From Nilaparvata lugens (Eukaryota; Arthropoda; Insecta; Hemiptera; Delphacidae), in NCBI RefSeq assembly GCF_014356525.2, contig NC_052515.1, positions 23,195,212 through 23,259,211 of the forward strand: 64,000 bases of DNA, read 5' to 3'. The notes under the pieces are model-generated. The model searched no databases. It saw only the letters and a list, made by a program, of their open reading frames with translations, and was not told the DNA's origin. The translations under genes were made by a program, and so were the position numbers. Shown here piece after piece: positions 49,901 to 62,800 of this stretch (the first letter of the stretch is position 1; each line of letters begins with the position of its first letter).

Positions 49901-50107
49901 TGCGATTCGCATGACGGTGACGTCGACGAATTCAACCATTTAACCACGGATTAAAAGATTTCAGCCATTTAACCACGGATTAAAAGGTTTCAACCATTTA
50001 ACTACGGATTGAAATATTTCAACCATTTAATCACGGATTAAGAGATTTCAACCATTTAACCTCGGATTAAAAGTTCTCAGGCTCCCGCTGCCGTCATGCG
50101 AATCGCA
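49901..50107. mobile_element. Foldback element with an internal 29-bp repeat
   Basis: Exact 17-bp inverted ends TGCGATTCGCATGACGG (49901-49917) and CCGTCATGCGAATCGCA (50091-50107) enclose five direct units of 29 bp. I see no target duplication. Confidence 0.75.
49931..50077. repeat. 29-bp tandem repeat, five copies
   Basis: Units built on CAACCATTTAACCACGGATT begin at 49933, 49962, 49991, 50020 and 50049. They follow each other directly without spacers. Confidence 0.92.
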
Positions 50108-50111
50108 CAAG

Positions 50112-50187
50112 GTCCATGTCTGGTTTTCACGGCTGCAGTTACTTCTCGCAGTTGCTGGAGGCAGGTTACCGGAAGCACGAGACTTGA
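50112..50187 (+). CDS. Possible terminal exon of an unidentified plus-strand gene
   Basis: A short GC-rich stretch reads SMSGFHGCSYFSQLLEAGYR then KHET and stops at TGA (50185-50187). C/G-ending codons dominate up to the stop, and composition turns AT-rich immediately after it. Two acceptors are possible: AG at 50110-50111, or the better pyrimidine tract ending CTGCAG at 50138. No upstream exon was found, and a foldback element ends only four bases before this segment, so it may instead be repeat-derived. I do not recognise the peptide. Confidence 0.22.
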
Positions 50188-50830
50188 ACAGGTTAAACGT
50201 TCAAGTACAAGTATTATAATATAAATAAACAAAGGTATGCAAAACCTCCCAAGTCATAATATTTAATATTTCTGACACGAGGAATTTTCAAGGAAAAAGG
50301 ATCTTACATAAATATTCCACCAAAACGGACATTTTTAAACGTTTATTCGCAAAAGAACAGCTAAACTTTTTACAAATACTTTGACAACCCTAACAATATC
50401 TAAGAAATCAAAATATTCAACATCTACCAAAACACCTGGCGATCTTGATGGTGATAAAGACAATAATTGCAAAGATAATCCGATTCAAATTATCCTAACA
50501 TCAAAATCTTACACAACATTATCTTGTCAGTACTTACATTTAATGAGAAAATACACACAAAATATTTCTTATTAGACTCTATTAATATTTCTAGAAAAAC
50601 GATAACTTAGGTCCTCAAAACTGGGGGCCGAGTAAACAATATTTAATGTATATAATAAAACAAATACATTATATAATAATATAGTTCAATATAAGTATGA
50701 TGTATATATGAATAATATTTAGAACAATTTTTTTTTATATATTTTGTTTAGCAAAATGTATATAGTTCATCTCATAATTCGTTTTAATGTGACATGTACT
50801 AAGACACAATAAAGTTATTAATTTGTCTAA
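50188..50830 (+). other. Candidate 3' UTR following the possible terminal exon
   Basis: AT-rich sequence between the TGA at 50187 and an AATAAA at 50808-50813. It carries TGTATATA at 50647, 50701 and 50757, with a fourth copy at 50835. These match the Pumilio binding consensus UGUANAUA when read on the plus strand. It depends entirely on the tentative exon upstream. Confidence 0.22.
50808..50813 (+). terminator. Candidate polyadenylation signal AATAAA
   Basis: A canonical hexamer about 620 bases after the possible stop codon at 50187, followed by a T-rich stretch (TTTGTCTAATTTATG). AATAAA is frequent by chance in DNA this AT-rich. Confidence 0.22.
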
Positions 50831-50849
50831 TTTATGTATATATATATGA

Positions 50850-53800
50850 TTCAATTAGGCTAAGAAAAATTTCAGAAATATATCGTCTTAACAAGGTATT
50901 GTATGCGCTTAGTAATAAGATTTCATTCAGATTTGATCCAGTATAGTCACACCTAAAATTGGATTTACACAGTTGAGAGCACCAACACAAATGGAAAGTA
51001 TGATGATGCGAAATTTTATTCAGCATAAATATTTAAATCATACCTCACTGAAAAACTGACAGGCCAAATACTTATAAAAGGTATACGAGTAGAACCTCTA
51101 TTTGTATGATATGTTATTAATTAATAATAATTCCAAGAAAACCTGAACAGTACCTCAGTTTTGAAAATAATGTTACAATGAATGAATCATCCAATTTGAG
51201 TTTCATTTTACTCAAATATATTACATTTTATATGTACATGAACAAACGTGTAAAATTGTATTATCTTTATAGGAACCATTGGAAAAGTAAGTAGTAATCG
51301 GAAAAAAATGATATTCAAATGTGATAAAAGTGTCAGATGATGAGATCGATTAAGGAAAAATATGCAGATGTGACCAAGATTGAAGAAAACATAATGTTAA
51401 GAAAAGTATGATAAATCAGGGGTAGGCCTATGAGAAAAATGGAGGAGAATATGGAAAAAAATCTGTCTTAGAATTCATTTTAATTCACAATCCCACTCCA
51501 GAATGTATATTGAGATTCCTTTTCACTTTTGAAATTGTTACAGGTTATTTCAATACCTCACATGGAATAGAACTTATCTAACCAATCACATTCATTCAAC
51601 CGGTATCTTATCGTTACATTAATAAATTTATAAGACTGAGGATACCATAAAGTAGAAAAATCTCTTATTATCAATACAAGTTTTCTTCAAAACAATTAGA
51701 TTGAGCAAATATGTTAATATGTACAGTTGAAAAATATATTACAAAGTTCAATGTATTTCTATATGTAACGTCACAAAGCGGTTTTCTCATTTAATGAGAA
51801 TGAATTCATGAAATGAGGGTTGAAATCAATTTTGAAGAAATGGAAAGAGAGGAAGGATAATAAATGGAGGTTATTGGATATAATAGGAATGGAAATGAGT
51901 GAGTCAGTTAGAGATTATGAGAGGGAGAAAGTAATGATTCGTCCCAAACTGGAAGATTCATTCATACACATTATTTCAATAAAACTTCAACGACAAATTG
52001 TGTTAAACCTGGAATATGTTTTTGCAAAGCGTTTTCAAAATATTAAAATTATACGAAGCCCTAGTTCAAGTGATTTAGTAACTATGTTTCCAACCTATAG
52101 CTGTATCAACTTGTCTACAACGACTACATAAAATAAAATAATAAATCAATAAACTCCTAGTCTGCTGAATATTTGTACTTATGATTGACTATTTCAATGG
52201 ATATATAACATTTTTGACTCCTAGTATTGGAACCATTCAACTTTTGCTATGTATTACATACTATTCTCTTATTGTTTTCTCCAAGTAGTAATAGCACACT
52301 TAGCAGTCGTTTTCAACACTATTGTCACCTCAAACTAGAAATAATATCAATCACAAAAATGTCTATATTGATAATATCATTAAATTAAATTTACTTGATG
52401 AACTAGATTTAAAATTAAAAAGCAACATCAAGACTTGGAATGCATCGAATTATCAATAAAAATTACCATCAAACATTGAGAAAACCTTTCGTACACTAAT
52501 AATAGTTGGTAGTGTAACAACAACATTACACATTTCTAATTATAGCCACACAACACACACACAAACACACACAACAAGACATTATCTTGGTTTTGAAATA
52601 CACTTAATAAAATAAATCTTGAACTTCATAACAAATTTCTTTAGAATATAAGTATCATCTACCTATTTTTTTTGAGATTTTATTTTTCATTATCAATAAT
52701 ACCTATCAATCATTATTGCACATTGTCTAATTTTAAAGAGTGATGGAGTACATTTTTTCGATTTGTGGATATTTCCATCCTCAAACTACTAATTATAAAT
52801 TTTGGGAGCCAACTTCAAATATGGAAAATTAATCACAACCACATTTTCTTGTCACTTGCCACTTGTCACACCGAATATTTATAATACACCAATCTAGAAA
52901 CACACTCATTATAGAATACGAACATCTATGGAAATATAAGTCACAGCTAGTTGAAAAACATCTACTCAGATTCAATGGAAATGAACCTACGGTATAGAAA
53001 TGTATAGGCTATTGCAGATTTTTTTAGAGAGAAAGTGAATCAAGAGACACTTTATACAACTTGGGAAAATTGAAATAAATACGAATCTTAATCTCTCTTT
53101 TATTCTATTTTTAGAATAATAATTGTGGTTCTTAATCAGTATATCTTGCTAACAAATTTAATTAACTAGTCTTGTAAGAGTTGAACGATGTTTTGTAAAA
53201 TTAGTAATTGATAGTTATTAGTTCATGTAATTATTGTGGTAAGATTAAGGCAATAGTAATGATAATCAGGAGTAGAATTTCATTAATTTTATAAATTGTC
53301 TCCATAGAATGAGAGGAAAACACATTTTATTCAATTTATAGATATGAAGCTGTGCATCATATAGATAAACCCAGTAGCTAATCTACTACGAAAAAATATT
53401 AATCAATATTCGACAATGGTACCCATCCTTTTTACAGGTTCAAAAATCAACAGAAACTACATAGTAGCTAGGAAGACGTTTTGCTTTAGCAATCTTAAAT
53501 AACTATATATAATATTATAACCATTCATTCAATCGATTGTTTAAAATGGTAAAGAGTATTTTGTATATATAACATTTCCAAATTATAAACGGTTTTGCCA
53601 AGAAAAAAAATTGGCTTTGGTTCTTAATGACTTAGAAGAAATTAATAATACAGTACAACAACTTGTGGAAAAACCTCACATCAAGAATATTGTACTGACT
53701 GTTATTACAGTAACACACATCTAATTCTTCAACTTTTGTGTATGTTATACTTGTGTATAAACTATTAGAATAGTCGCATCAGAATTTCATCTAAATAATA

Positions 53801-56800
53801 GTAATCACTACTCTAAATTAATTAAATCGATGACATTATAATTATATTATAGAGCTTGTAAGCGTACATCTAAAAATATTGAAAATAAAAATTCAAAAAT
53901 CTCCACATTCATCAAACAATTGGATTATCTCACTTAGATCAACATGAACATCAACAATGCTTGTTACACAGTGTATAATAACCAAATAATTATCCATTAC
54001 ATTAAATGGAAGAAGTACAGATACACAACTTGGAATTTCGTTTTTAGTAAAAATGCTTAAACAGCTATGAAATGTAGATTTTTCAAATAACAACATAAGG
54101 CGAAACTTACAAACTATTCAAATTTTGTAGGAAATTTTAGCTACATGAAATGACTTAATACTATGTACAGGTATATAAATACAATTTATATCGAGTTGAA
54201 TTTATTTTCAAATTCCAATGCAGGCCATCTAAAATTAGTGTTTCAGTATTGCTTTACTCATACATTCTACTGTTATGAGTTTTATGCATTTTGCTCTAGT
54301 GCAAAGTGATTTGGATTTGAATATTACACATCGAATAGATTCAATATACTATAAAGATAATACAAAGATTCAACAAAGGCAATTGGGTGGTATGTAGAAC
54401 ATCAAGAGTCTACACATTCAATTATTTTAAGAAAATACTGTCAAATACAACAATTTCACAGTTCAATTAAGAACAATTATTACATCAATATAATAATAAT
54501 ATTTTCAGAATATTTCAATCTGATTACAAATCAAAATAAATATTGGTGAACAATAATATTTCATAATATATGTATAAAATTCAAAAATAATGGTCAATTA
54601 TTGGAATTGCATATTTAATTTGTGCATTAAGGATAGTTAGGAGCTAAGTATACAATATATAATTTTTAGTAATAATTGAGAATATGTTTGATAAAATGTC
54701 TACAAAAGCAATTTGAGCCTAATAAATTCAGTTCATTTTGTCTACTGATAGTAAACAGATTGGGGTTCAAACTTTTACAGGGAAGATAATTATTAACATC
54801 TAAATATTCTCAACGAAATTGAATTTGTATTTTGTTGATTGATAATATTCCAATTTGTATCTTGGAAGTTTGAAGCTCTTTGAAACTTTTTTACAATTCG
54901 GTCAAAAATTTTAGTCAGCGATACTTAAATGAGTAAAACACTTTTCAATCGTGATTTACAGATTCTCTACAGCTTTTACAACTTTATTCATAGATGGGAA
55001 GATCCATTATCTCACAAAAAGGACCACTCGAATTTAAGTTAGCTCTGGAATAAGATTTGGTATTTCCAAGTACAAAGTAACTGGAAGCTCAGTGTTTCAA
55101 AATATTTAAAAAATTGATTTAGTTTGAGTTTTGTCCAAAAACTGTTTTCTGTTCTCTGAGCAAAGAACTTTGCAGAGCTTCATAATATTGCATGTGAACA
55201 TTTAAATATTTTATAACAATTATAAGACCTTTACATTTCAGATTTTGATCATTAATTCCCAATACAAATTCAATTTTGACAGAGATAAATAATTTTTCCA
55301 ACATAAGTAGCAGAATTAATAGTTGAAAATACTTTTAAAAATAAAACTGAATTGTATGGATGGAATGATTTGTATTACCACTGTGTTGGTTAGTTTTAAC
55401 AGTATAGTAGATGTGCACTATTTTCATAATACAGTTATTGTTAATGCCTATCAATACAATAATTATGCTGAGACCTGACTACAGGTTTGAATATTATCTA
55501 ACAATACTACAGGCATCATTACAATATCATTAAAAAGAGCAAACGCCTGTATTTTTGTTAAAAATATTAATTATTGCTGAGTATTCCATTTATTTTTCCT
55601 TGTTCGCAGAAAAATATTGCAACAATTTTCAAAATACGAATTGATAAGAGACTGATTCATGATTATCCTTCGCTAATATTATATTACCTTGAATTAGTTT
55701 TATGTGTTATAGTGAATAGAGCTGAAAAATAAAATATCAACTCTGCTATTGACTTGGTAATACTTAATGCTTATTCTAAGTTTATCCTAGGTAAATTTAA
55801 AGTAAATGAGCGTTAATTCAGAGTCAGTATTGGTCGGTTCAGAAATAAAGTAAGAGTTTTAAAAGTGAATAAATAGAGTAAGTCTTAAAAATAAGAAATT
55901 ATAACAAGTATCTACAAAATCTAGATGAAGAATAAACAGTTGGATAATAAATTCAACAGAAGCTATACAATAGAAATAAATTTTTCTAATCAATGAAAAT
56001 AATGGTCCATTAATATTTTTGAAACATGTTTGAATTTTTACACAGTTAAAAATAAAGAATCGCAAGAATGAAAGTACTGTCACAAAGGAAAATCTCAACG
56101 GTTGTAAAAAATATCAAAAGTGGTGGAAATTACAAAAGATTATTTAGTGTAATAATAATTTGTAGAGATATATAAAACTCCATGTATGGAGAATTGGTAA
56201 CGTGTTATACCCAACTCAATAAATTGTATTAAAAACAGATTATTTGAAACAGAGACCATTGTAATTATAAATAAAAAGAGAACATTGTACGAATAAATTA
56301 ATATTCGGGTTTAAAGCAACAAGGATCAACTATTTTTAATAGACTCTTCATATCTATTTAGTAATATGCAGATCCCGGATAGAAATAATGAAACCCAGCA
56401 AAAAACAACATTTATTTAATACTGGGTGAGTTAAAACTGATTTCAAAATAATTGTTTAAAGAATTCAGAAAATAAATATAAGTCTTATACCACTTGTCTA
56501 ATATCTATTCCCCCAAAATATTCTAATTAACATATAGATTCAAGAGAATACATCTTAGTAGATATTCAAATGTACATCAATATTTTTTTTAATTTTTACA
56601 ATATCAAAAATGTGTTACAGAGAAAAACATGTGAGCGAATTGGCAAATTTAAGCTCTTTTGAGAAAAATCGTTATATATAAAATTTATTCAGTATTATTA
56701 ATAGGAAAACATCAATGACAATCCTTTTAAATGTTAGATCTTAATATTGGAACAAATTATTGTGCTTTTAGATAAACAACAATGAGACTTGGATTGAATT

Positions 56801-59800
56801 TATGACATTAGTTAATACAAAATTTGAATCACATTTAAAATACAGATTTATTTAATAATTATTGATATCCAAATACAAGACCAAATAAAGCGAGTGAGGA
56901 AATAAATAGGTCCCGGTAAAAAAGATCATAGATCTAATGGCACAATTAATTAATATTATATAATATATATAAGGTGGATAATTTACCTAATTTATTATAA
57001 AAATTATACTGAACTTCTCAGTTTAAATAAAGAATATAGAATAATATTTCACTTTTGTTTTACAATAAGTATGAAGACAATTACACATATTTAATAAGCT
57101 CTTGAAAACAGATTTGTTCATAAGTTTTGAACATTCACGAGCTCGATATTATCTTTAAAAATAATATTCAATCACTGCAATTGTTATAAAAACTACATTG
57201 AAGATTGCTGAGAAATAATTTATAATTATATATTATGATAAAAATCAAAGTAACATTACAACAAGAATACGAATAAATTTAGTAAAGACCAATGAATTTA
57301 AATACTTCACTAAATATTATTTTATAAATACAGTGTTTAATAGATTTTAATAGATCTGGTACTAGTAAAAATTGATCTACTCAGCAGCAAAATAAAATGT
57401 GAATAAAAATAATAATCAATATATCAACATATTTGAGTAGTTTTGTTTTTCAATATCAATGTATTAACTTATCCTGAAGATACTATTATCACAAGCTTGG
57501 CTTCACAAAGTAGGGTTTTTAAAATTGAGAGAAAATTATAAAATCATATCAGCTTTGGTAAAAATGTGATCTATTGGAAAAAATAAAGCAAATAAAATAG
57601 AAAAAAAATGTAAATAAAATTGAAAAAAATATTTCAATAAAATTAAAAATGCATCGTTCAAAGATATTGTATATAGTATTTGACTGACTAGGTTTTTTCA
57701 AGTCAAGCTATGTATTTATATGTCTGAATTAGATATGTGATAAAATAACTGGAATATTATTGGTTGAATAATTATAGTCTTGATTTGACAATCACAATAA
57801 GAACACATTAAAAGTAGTGGAGTAAAATTTGTTTAAAAAACTGGATATAATGTACAAATATAGACATAGACTATTAATAATTTTATTTATATTTTCATCA
57901 AAGTAAACTATCAAAATTTCACGATAAATATTATATAGAGCAATAAATTATCACTTCATTATTCACTATCATATTGATAACGCAAAAAGTTCCTGAAAAG
58001 AAAGTTTTGGAAGGAAATGAAATATTATGAAAATCAATGACTGATAAGAGAATTAAAGATGTTATTCCACTCTTAATCACATTAATTTTTTTCAGTGGGT
58101 AATCTATGAAGAGATGAATTATTAATCGATGAATCATTATTAATTTTATCTTAAGAGGAACCCTAGAAAAAAGCTGAATATTAGATATTCTACATTTAAG
58201 AGTGTTTAATCAGTTTCGAATCCAACATTCTAATATATAAGCTAGAAGGAAAACTATTTCGAATAAAAGGTAATTCAGAATTCGATTTGCAGCAGTAAAG
58301 GGTATGAATGATAATTATCTAAAAGATAATCATTTTAATCGGAACTGAATATAGGCACCTTGGACAGAATTCATATAATTGTGTTTCAATATTATGTAGA
58401 GTAATTTAATGATGCAGAGTATTTTGGAAATGCAAATATGTTGTACATATTTGAATGAAAATATTATTTAATATAAAAATTATTTTAAATAAGTATTGTC
58501 AACTATTGAAATTTCAAGTATGTTGGTTGACATGTATCCATTGGTTCTTTCAATACTGAGGCCCGGTTACACAAAAGCCAGTTAAATTTTAACCGTGATT
58601 AACTTCACGAGAACCAATCAGAGAAGGCGTTTTTGAAAAGACGGATTCTCTGATTGGTTCTTGTGGAACTAATCACGGTTAAAATTGAACCGGCTTTTGT
58701 GCAACCGGCACTGAGATGTATAAAAATAGAGGAAAAGTAATTTTGTATGGTTTTACAGGATAGTGAAGAAATCTTATCATTTTCATTCATTAAATTATTT
58801 GAATTTGGTTAACGTGGATGTACAATTTTAGGCAAGTTTCATAAATGATTCTGATGAGCTTGAATAAGTTTCATCAAAGAAATTGATTATTTATTTTGGA
58901 ATTAAAATAATGATAATTAAAAAAGTTACATTGCTATAATACTGGAACTCATTGGTCAACTACTGTATTTAATTTGAATAAATCATTTTTTAAGAAACAT
59001 GAATTGAGTAATTAATTTAGAAATTATTATGATTTGGTGATACTTTTATAAATTATTTGTTAATATTTTAGAGATTACTACTCATTCTAGTTCTTCTTTG
59101 GTACGGTATTAAGGCTTCAAATAATCAATTTGATTACATTATTTTTTAGGTTCAAACAAAAAAAAATTAGTTTATTTAGGCTTTCTAGAGAATATATATT
59201 ATCTATGAAATAAGGAAACAATTTATTAAATTATGTCATTAATTCAAAGCTAAAATATTATTTATTTTGATTTGGAGTTTATGAAACTAAGTATTTGTGA
59301 TAAAAAATAATTAGGATACTCATACATATTAAGGCAAAGTTTAGTAGTGAGATAGGCAGCTTTATTTTGTAATTATATTATTAAAAATAATGTTGTCTAA
59401 TAGTACAATTTAATATTGTCATAGATTATATTGTTTTGTTAGTTTGACTACAAGCACAAGATAATTGAATGGTTCAGTTTCATCTAATTCTATTTCATTA
59501 TCTTTTGTCAAAGAGACTATGAAATTTATCTTTATTTAATAAAATCTCAATGTTGAATAGAAAAATTAAATTAGTTTGTTATGTTTTAGTTAAAATTTAG
59601 TTTCCTGACAAAATTTGCAACAGTATTTCCAGATTCCAGGATCTATAACTTTACAATAATTTTGGAGACCCTTGTAAATAGTTGTTTAACATATTTATTG
59701 ATAATTCTTAGGTTATGGGGGAAAAATAATTTTATCTTAGTTGAATGCTGTTTCAAGTAGACAGTGTGAATTCAATTTTTAAATTGCACATAAAAAGTAT

Positions 59801-62800
59801 TTATAGATTAATTTTCATAAAATTGGTTACTTCTTTTGCAGTACTCCTAGGTTAAATTCATTTGGAAAACAAAATTATTGCAACACTATATTAATTGATA
59901 TCTTCAATACCCTAGTAGAGAAATATTTAGGCCAACAAAAATGCTATGAATAATTTCCAACTTTTTGTTCAAAGATCTCAAAAAATGTAAATGTTAATAG
60001 GATACCATGTAGTGTGTGATTTTATGTTCTGTATTTTTCTACATAAAATTGATTCTTCCGACCAAAAAATTCATTTTTGAATTCTTATTATGTTAACTTG
60101 AGGTCCATCTGGAAGCCTTTTTGGATTAATTACAATAAACAATTAGTTACTTCAATTATATTATTATCAAGATAAAAATATTGCTCAATATTGTTTTAGG
60201 CATAATCAGTTTCAAGAAAATATTGTTTATAGTCTTCTAGATATATATAAATCATAAATATTCTACATAGATATTGAAGAATGAGTGGGAAATAGTATAT
60301 ATCTATATATTTCTGATGAACAAAAGATCCATCTATCGTAAATTATCTGCTCAATAAGTTCAACTATAAAATATTGTTTTAGTTGGGAATTATAAATATG
60401 TACAAAATGATAATAAGGAGTATAATATTCACATTGTACATTGGTTTTGATATGTGGTATGAAAATTTACAAAATGACTAATTTTTCTTTCAATTTAAGG
60501 CTCACCAATACAATATTTTTAATCTAAAGCAAATTTGAATAAGCTCTTTGTTTTCTTTCTAATAACACTAATTTGCTAGAATATGTTTAATAATTTCTGT
60601 TGAAGGAAAAAGTTTATATGTTTATTATTTTTCCGTCGTTGGGAGGATATAATAATTATAAAAAGAGTAGAATTGCCAATGAGTATTTCAATAAATATCA
60701 TTACTTCCATATGTATGTAGTTCCACTTATCAATTCAAATCATAATTATTGAGCAAATTTCAATTGTATAGTATATAAGTCTTTTGACAAGCATTTTCTA
60801 TTAAAATATTATATTAAAAAATATCTGAGTGGACTAAAAAACTATGAACAAACATAAAAATACAGGGATAAAACATTAAAACCAACTAAAATTCATATCT
60901 CAAGGGGTAAAACTCATGAGTTGTCAAGTATTTTCAAATAAATTGATATAGATTTCATAATAAGACATAAAATAGATAGCTTGACTTAAATATTATTGGA
61001 TTAGCCTGGGTCGAGTGTGATGCATTTGTAAACTATACGGCAAGAAAATCTACAAAAACGTTCTTGATTCAATATCTTTGAAATTATTCGCGTATTAGGC
61101 ACTTGAGAAACGATATACTGAATAGAAAATAGGTACGTAAAAAACCAAGAATGATAGGAAAATCGAGGAATACAAAAATGTTATATCTATGCTTAATTTG
61201 TATATATAATATGTATAAATATTTAGGTAATGAAGTTTTGGCATCAATTAAACATCAACAATAATCATCATAATTAATACTCATATAAGACTATCCATTT
61301 ACACCCATCACACAAGACTTACACAACCACTTACACAAAAATGCTTCGTACACATTTAATAATACATCTATTAAAACTAGATTGCAACATCCTCAAAGAA
61401 TAAAGTAATAAAATATTAGTTGACATAAAAATATGTTTTGTGTGCCTTAGCAACATTAACGTTATTTGATTGAATAATCTCTGAAATCGAAAAAACAATG
61501 AGCTACATCAAGAATCATGACGACAACCATTCTTCAAAAGTTAATGAAGTTTTGCCCTAATTCAATTCCTAATAACATGGAGAGCCCAGTAATTTTTTTT
61601 TCAATTATTTTATGAATTTTATAATTAAAAGTTTGACTGAATTCTTAACACACTAAGTTTAATAATTTCAACACCTAACACACAAATCACACCTCCTCAT
61701 ACATGTAGGTGCATTCTAGAATTTGGTTACATTAATGGCACTGATGAATATTAATGATAGTAATTATTACAGCTATAGAATTATTAAATGTAAATGTGCA
61801 CAAAAATATGGAATCCGCCATCTTAAAAATTGATCAAAACACTGAGGCAGACCTAAATTACATTAGCTTCATTCAAGCAGACATCAAAAATGAACTCCAT
61901 TCTTTCAAGTGAAAATAGATTTGAACTGAAAGAGAGCGTAGAGAAAACTATAGAAAACCATCTAAATATTGATGGAAAGAATATTTTCATAACAAAGTTT
62001 AAATAGTTTTGAGTAAATTTCGGTGTTATAGAGTATACAGATTTAACCAATTGACTATTGATTTAAGACAATTGGAAAATATTGAAAAAACAAAATATGA
62101 AGTTCCCCTAGATTTTTAATTTCCCTTGTTTTAATTCACCATTTGATTTTTTTTTTCAATTTCAATGTATTTTCCAAGATTTTTTATAACATTGGAGTAA
62201 ATAACGTAAACTATACTTCAAGATATTGATATTTATTTAATTTTCAGTCAAAGCGATTTATGGGGTTAGTGATTTTTTTAATATAATTTTTGGGGTTAGA
62301 TTAATTTCTTCCAATAAAAATTTTTTTGAATGATTTTTGGCTAATAATTTTTTTTTGTTTTAAATTTTATACCGATGTAGATTACGTTATTATTCCAATA
62401 TTAATTTTTATCTTGATTAATGACAGAGAATAGAAACACTTTAAGCCATAAAGATAACTACTTCATCCAAGCTGGAGTGTAAGAATCATGTTTGGAATAA
62501 ATTCTTCAATATTTCCAAATCAAATCGTCTCAATTTATTATCGAACTTGAGCGCTTGTAAGTGTTTCTAATTATTTTTTTTTGAGATTTTTAATTTTTTT
62601 TGTAGACCACTTCATACCTTTTTTTTAGATTTTTATGTTTTTTAATTTTTTTTCAAGGGAAATTTAATTTCGGTGGAACAGTCAAGTGTCCCTACAAATC
62701 GTTTCCATATCGAACTTACAAGCTTCAAATAATCTGAAATTAATACTACAATGCCTATATAATACGTCTGTATTTCCGATTACTCTAGATGTAGTTATTT

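Noticed and set aside
49931..50077. CRISPR-like direct repeats
   Set aside because: The 29-bp units abut each other with no spacers, inside a eukaryotic foldback element.
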